DNA of 14,100 nt from Nitrospinota bacterium (GTDB lineage: Bacteria > Nitrospinota > Nitrospinia > UBA9942): NCBI GenBank assembly GCA_003489165.1, contig DNJG01000073.1:1-14100 (forward strand), written 5' to 3'. A program made the position numbers and the translations under genes. Below, piece by piece: positions 13,372-14,100 of the stretch (position 1 is its first letter; each line of letters begins with the position of its first letter). The notes under the pieces were generated by a model. It ran no database searches. It had not been told where the DNA came from and was given only the letters and a program-made list of their open reading frames with translations.

Positions 13372-14100
13372 TCATGTTTTGTTCAGTGTGTTTTTAAAGG
13401 CAATCAATGTATTTTTCATCAGCATTGCTATTGTCATTGGTCCTACTCCGCCTGGAACTGGCGTAATATATGAAACCCTCTCCTTTACCTCTGTAAAATC
13501 CACATCTCCAATTAATCCTGCCTCATCTCTGTTTATACCTACATCAATTACGACTGCCCCTTTTTTAACCATATCAGCCTTTATAAATGCAGGCTTGCCA
13601 ATAGCAGCCACTAAAATATCAGCCTTATTTGTATAATCAGACAGATTTTTTGTCTTGGAGTGGCATATAGTAACAGTTGCATTTCTATGAAGAAATAAAA
13701 GTGCGGCAGGTTTACCTACAATATTGCTCCTCCCTACAATTACAACCTTTTTACCTTCTACTGGTATTTCACTCTTATCAAGGAGTGTCATAACACCGAG
13801 GGGTGTGCAGGATATTAAAGAGGCAGTATTTGATACGAGTTTACCTACATTTACAGGATGGAATCCATCCACATCTTTATCAGGATTTATAGAGCCAATA
13901 ATTTTGTCTGATTGTATGTGATTTGGGAGTGGTAACTGCACGAGTATGCCGTGTATCTCAGGATTTTGATTAAGGGAGTTTATGAGCTTTAAGAGTGTAT
14001 CCTGTTGAGTTTCCTTTGGTAAATGATACTCTGAAGACCTTATTCCTACCTCTTGGCATGATTTCTTTTTATTCCTGACATATACGGTAGATGCAGGGTC
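13372..14100 (-). CDS. folD: Bifunctional methylenetetrahydrofolate dehydrogenase / methenyltetrahydrofolate cyclohydrolase, N-terminus outside window
   Basis: Interconverts 5,10-methylene-THF, 5,10-methenyl-THF and 10-formyl-THF for purine and formyl-methionine synthesis; cytoplasmic. The frame stays open to the window edge, so about the first 40 residues are missing. The visible part starts DPASTVYVRNKKKSCQEVGI, with the YxxxK catalytic pair (Tyr and Lys of YVRNK). ILVQLPLPNHI, DKDVDGFHPVNVGKL, CTPLGVM, the cofactor-binding GRSNIVGKPAALL and the C-terminal PGGVGPMTIAMLMKNT follow. All are standard FolD motifs. A shorter start at 13941 would fall in the middle of ILVQLPLP and is wrong. folD upstream of xseA is a common arrangement. 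The stop lies 2 bp from the inverted repeat at 13251-13370. Confidence 0.96.
   Translation of the reverse strand, partial: DPASTVYVRNKKKSCQEVGIRSSEYHLPKETQQDTLLKLINSLNQNPEIHGILVQLPLPNHIQSDKIIGSINPDKDVDGFHPVNVGKLVSNTASLISCTPLGVMTLLDKSEIPVEGKKVVIVGRSNIVGKPAALLFLHRNATVTICHSKTKNLSDYTNKADILVAAIGKPAFIKADMVKKGAVVIDVGINRDEAGLIGDVDFTEVKERVSYITPVPGGVGPMTIAMLMKNTLIAFKNTLNKT

Overview
The window looks like chromosomal DNA of an AT-rich, Gram-negative-type bacterium that uses the MEP isoprenoid pathway. No gene fixes the taxon. Dense housekeeping operons combined with many short-period repeats in the gaps recall Nitrospirota or Desulfobacterota-like genomes, but that is only an impression.

Region 1 (1-4943, + strand): the 3' part of a PBP4-type D-Ala-D-Ala carboxypeptidase (dacB), then recJ, an uncharacterised FAD-dependent dehydrogenase (COG2509-like) and pcm. 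The first three are tightly packed (4-nt gap, then an ATGA overlap). A 64-bp hairpin-forming repeat separates pcm.

Region 2 (4970-14100, mostly - strand): reading in the direction of transcription, folD (5' end outside the window), xseA, xseB, dinB, ispA, dxs and tlyA. xseA-xseB-ispA-dxs-tlyA is a widespread conserved run linking exonuclease VII, prenyl diphosphate synthesis and an rRNA methyltransferase. Here it is split between xseB and ispA by about 2.9 kb.

Region 3 (about 9780-11480, inside that split): the accessory part. A + strand gene encodes an EVE-like domain fused to an HNH nuclease, the layout of modification-dependent (type IV) restriction enzymes. It sits behind a near-perfect sigma70 promoter. 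A MITE-like inverted-repeat segment follows, then a second promoter, a truncated Unstab_antitox-type antitoxin and a 73-aa protein of unknown function. No methyltransferase and no recognisable toxin is present.

The most unusual structural feature is a set of tandem arrays of 7-10 bp units. The sequence differs from site to site, and most arrays are arranged as two inverted arms. They fill nearly every gap between co-oriented genes (FAD/pcm, ispA/dxs, dinB/ispA, xseA/xseB, folD/xseA). One heptamer array, AGAAGTC x4, lies inside the FAD-dehydrogenase coding sequence, where I recall relatives having a cysteine-rich segment. The arrays differ in sequence but share architecture and often a CACAGA/TCTGTG core. 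This repeat system and the EVE-HNH island are the parts most worth follow-up.
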